Below, one piece after another: positions 3,761 to 5,764 of a stretch of 5,764 bases of DNA. This stretch comes from an uncultured Clostridia bacterium. Lineage in GTDB: Bacteria; Bacillota; Clostridia; Christensenellales; UBA1242. Every line of letters starts with the position of its first letter. The first letter of the stretch is position 1. Both the position numbers and the translations under genes were made by a program. The notes beneath the pieces were generated by a model. It searched no databases, was not told where the DNA came from, and worked only from the letters and a program-made list of their open reading frames with translations. The DNA is taken from NCBI GenBank assembly GCA_934771675.1, contig CAKVMF010000067.1, positions 1 to 5,764 on the forward strand, read 5' to 3'.

Positions 3761-5764
3761 TTATCTTGTTTTTACCTTTCCTCTGGCTGATAGGATGAAT
3801 GCAACAATAATTAAAACCAAAACGGCTGAAAGAACAATAAGAACAATTGCTGATGTGTTTAAAGATTTTTTAATCTCATAAGTATAAGTTCCTTCAGTTC
3901 CCATTGAGTCGGTAACTTTAACGTTGTACACACCAACTTCGGAGAAGGTTAGTGTTTCAGTTGAGTTGATGTTGTAAGTTGTTGTTGTTCCATTAAAGTC
4001 AACTTCAACAACAAGTGCCCCAACACCAAAGAATTGTAACTGGATTGTGCCTGAAACCTCTTTTCCATCTTTGTCTAAAACAGCATGTCTTTCAACTGCA
4101 ACTTGCTGCATTCCATAGCGGATTCTATATTTATTGATGTAGGATTTATCAAGTGTTGTGTCTTCGGTTGTGGTAACTGATGTGTATTTTATCAATACTT
4201 GTATTTTTGCGGGAATAACAAATTCGTAATCAATGATTTCCTCTTGAAATGGGGTTGATGCATCATGTTTAACATAATCTTCTGGTCCTGGACCGGTTTT
4301 GACCTTGTATGAAGTTTTTGCCTGTTTAACAATTGTGAAATTGAACTCAGTATATAAGCTTGTGTTATTTTTTTGATAAACACGAATTTGATAGTAAGCG
4401 TCTTCGGTTAATTTGAAAACAAGATCGCCGTCTTCGAATTTAACATCAAGCTCAATTGAACTCAGCAAATCAGGATTTGTTATTGCTTCAGGTGAAATGT
4501 TGTAATAGATTGGGTCGTTGTCTGAAGCACCAAAAATTGCTTTTACAACTTCAACTCTATCAATTGTGTTTGAAATATTTTCATCTTCAGTTGTTAGATT
4601 TTTAATTGAAACTTCAACGTCATTATTTATTGTTGATGAACTAACGATGTATTCAATTGGAGCGCCTTCGTCATCAATGCTTTGAGCGATGATATAAATG
4701 TTGTTGAATGGGGTGGCATCTTCTTTAACTATATAGAATGATGTTGACATATAGTTTGAATTTTCAAAACCAGCAACATATGTTGAGTCATAAATTTCAA
4801 TTTCATATCTACCTGTGTTTCTAAAAACAAGTGAAAATGTTTCAGTTGAAGCATCGAGTGCTGTGCTTGCTTGTGGGACAAGATTTTCTGATTCATCCAA
4901 AACAAGCATTGTTGCAAGATATTTGGTTTTGCTGTTGTCAAAGTAATTTACAAACAAAAGATTGTTTCCGTCATAAACTTTTGAGTAAAGCATGAAGTTG
5001 AAGATAAATCCGTTGTAGTTGATATTGAAGTAGAGCGGATTTTCTTCAGTGTAAGTGTTGTTTGTGAAATCTATTTGAACGGTTGAAAATTGCTGTTCTT
5101 CAGGAATTATTGGAACGCCACTGTAAGCAACATCTCCGCCAAGATAAAGGGCTTCAAAATTAACGATTTGGTTTGTTCCATTTGAAAAATCAATAATAGT
5201 TTTGAAAAGGTCGAGTTCGTAGTTGTTGATTTTTATATGCGAAGTTGCATTAGCTTTAAAGGTGAATCTTGTTGTGTAGGTTAATGTGATAACATTTGAA
5301 CCATCAATTGTTGAATTTAATTCAGTTGAAGAAGCGGTTGAAACAATAGGGGTGAGCAATGTGTTTGATGGGTCTGAAGCATAGATGTTTACTCGGGTTC
5401 CGTTTGCAACTTCAATATAATAGGTTGTGCCATGAAGTTCAATTGTTGATGGGTATCTTCCAAGTGCATTTGGACTGATTGTTATTGATTCGGTATCTCT
5501 TGTGAAGTTTGAAGCATATTCGCCAAAATCAATGTTGTAAGGTGTTCGATATGCGTGGAGTGAAAAAGTAATCGCTTCGTTTGTAAAAATATAACTTTTT
5601 CCGTCTTTTTGAATTATATTTTCAAGACCAAGCGTTTGACCTTGTTTGGTTATGGTCACCAAATTAAAAAAGTCGGAGTCTATGGCAGTGCTGGTGTCAT
5701 CTGGTGCGGCAGCATATGATTTTGTAGGTATTCTTGCACCTGAAAACAATGCTGAACATAACAG
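3761..5764 (-). CDS. Large membrane-anchored, probably Ig-like surface protein (667 residues visible, N-terminus outside window)
   Basis: The frame is open to the right edge. The first visible residues (LLCSALFSGARIPTKSYAAAP) look like the end of a signal peptide with a possible cleavage near Y-A-A-A (residues 17-20), so probably only the first 10-25 codons are missing; a TTG at 5749 is inside this segment and is not the start. A long ectodomain rich in Thr, Ser, Asn, Asp and Tyr with alternating beta-type pattern follows. One strand-pair signature recurs: GRYEIEIYD (318-326) then SFYIVK (342-347); YYQIRVYQK (457-465) then FNFTIVK (474-480); GVYNVKVTD (611-619) then YTYEIKK (627-633). This resembles the last strands of Ig/PKD-like modules. 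The protein ends with one transmembrane segment (638-658) and a short basic tail (SARGKVKTR), giving outside-facing type I topology without an LPXTG motif. No cysteine occurs after the signal region. It is probably an adhesin or structural surface protein; ligand unknown, and no enzymatic motif is seen. A terminator follows, so it is transcribed apart from murI. Confidence 0.8.
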   Translation of the reverse strand: MLCSALFSGARIPTKSYAAAPDDTSTAIDSDFFNLVTITKQGQTLGLENIIQKDGKSYIFTNEAITFSLHAYRTPYNIDFGEYASNFTRDTESITISPNALGRYPSTIELHGTTYYIEVANGTRVNIYASDPSNTLLTPIVSTASSTELNSTIDGSNVITLTYTTRFTFKANATSHIKINNYELDLFKTIIDFSNGTNQIVNFEALYLGGDVAYSGVPIIPEEQQFSTVQIDFTNNTYTEENPLYFNINYNGFIFNFMLYSKVYDGNNLLFVNYFDNSKTKYLATMLVLDESENLVPQASTALDASTETFSLVFRNTGRYEIEIYDSTYVAGFENSNYMSTSFYIVKEDATPFNNIYIIAQSIDDEGAPIEYIVSSSTINNDVEVSIKNLTTEDENISNTIDRVEVVKAIFGASDNDPIYYNISPEAITNPDLLSSIELDVKFEDGDLVFKLTEDAYYQIRVYQKNNTSLYTEFNFTIVKQAKTSYKVKTGPGPEDYVKHDASTPFQEEIIDYEFVIPAKIQVLIKYTSVTTTEDTTLDKSYINKYRIRYGMQQVAVERHAVLDKDGKEVSGTIQLQFFGVGALVVEVDFNGTTTTYNINSTETLTFSEVGVYNVKVTDSMGTEGTYTYEIKKSLNTSAIVLIVLSAVLVLIIVAFILSARGKVKTR
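3863..4813 (-). repeat. Recurring Ig-like strand signature in the surface protein
   Basis: Three divergent copies of a 'G/Y-x-Y-x-I/V-x-V/I ... F/Y-x-I-V/K-K' signature start at residues 318, 457 and 611 of the visible protein, 139 and 154 residues apart. Similarity is at protein level only and the DNA copies are diverged. The period is long enough that each unit may hold more than one sandwich domain. Confidence 0.5.

Noticed and set aside
4192..4941. Two short minus-strand open frames (4192-4383 and 4729-4941) within the surface-protein gene
   Set aside because: They are out-of-frame shadows in the same-strand gene, which is continuous across both.

Overview
This AT-rich window (roughly one third G+C by eye) reads as a chromosomal segment of a low-GC Gram-positive bacterium, probably an uncultured member of the Bacillota. 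The support is the low GC, exclusive use of TAA stops, intrinsic terminators with clear U-tracts, the holA-to-rpsT neighbourhood typical of that phylum, and a glutamate racemase gene implying a peptidoglycan wall. The genus cannot be named from this sequence. There is no RNA gene, insertion sequence, phage gene or CRISPR array.

Layout: two blocks converge on a non-coding stretch at about 2276-2473. The plus-strand block has the 3' end of holA (DNA polymerase III delta subunit, cut by the left edge), then an unrecognised 188-residue multi-pass membrane protein whose start overlaps the end of holA, then a 465-residue exported, membrane-anchored M28-peptidase-like protein one base further on. 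It ends in an intrinsic terminator whose loop contains the stop codon. The minus-strand block, read right to left, has a large membrane-anchored, probably Ig-like surface protein (5' end beyond the right edge) closed by its own terminator, then murI, then rpsT, which has a good promoter of its own and a terminator whose stem overlaps its stop codon.

How the genes fit: holA (replication), rpsT (30S ribosome) and murI (D-glutamate for the wall) are housekeeping genes. The two genes between holA and rpsT, and the surface protein beyond murI, are the accessory-looking part. The membrane protein and the M28-like protein are tightly packed and probably co-translated, so they may work together at the cell surface.

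Most notable point: the M28-like protein keeps the fold signatures and some metal ligands, but appears to lack the bridging Asp, the catalytic Glu and the last His ligand. It is better regarded as a possible pseudopeptidase (binding or sensing protein) than as a proven enzyme. Other points are possible leaderless expression of murI, a set of degenerate repeats and hairpins in the convergent intergenic region, and a cysteine-free Ig-like surface protein. Nothing here proves a wholly new system.
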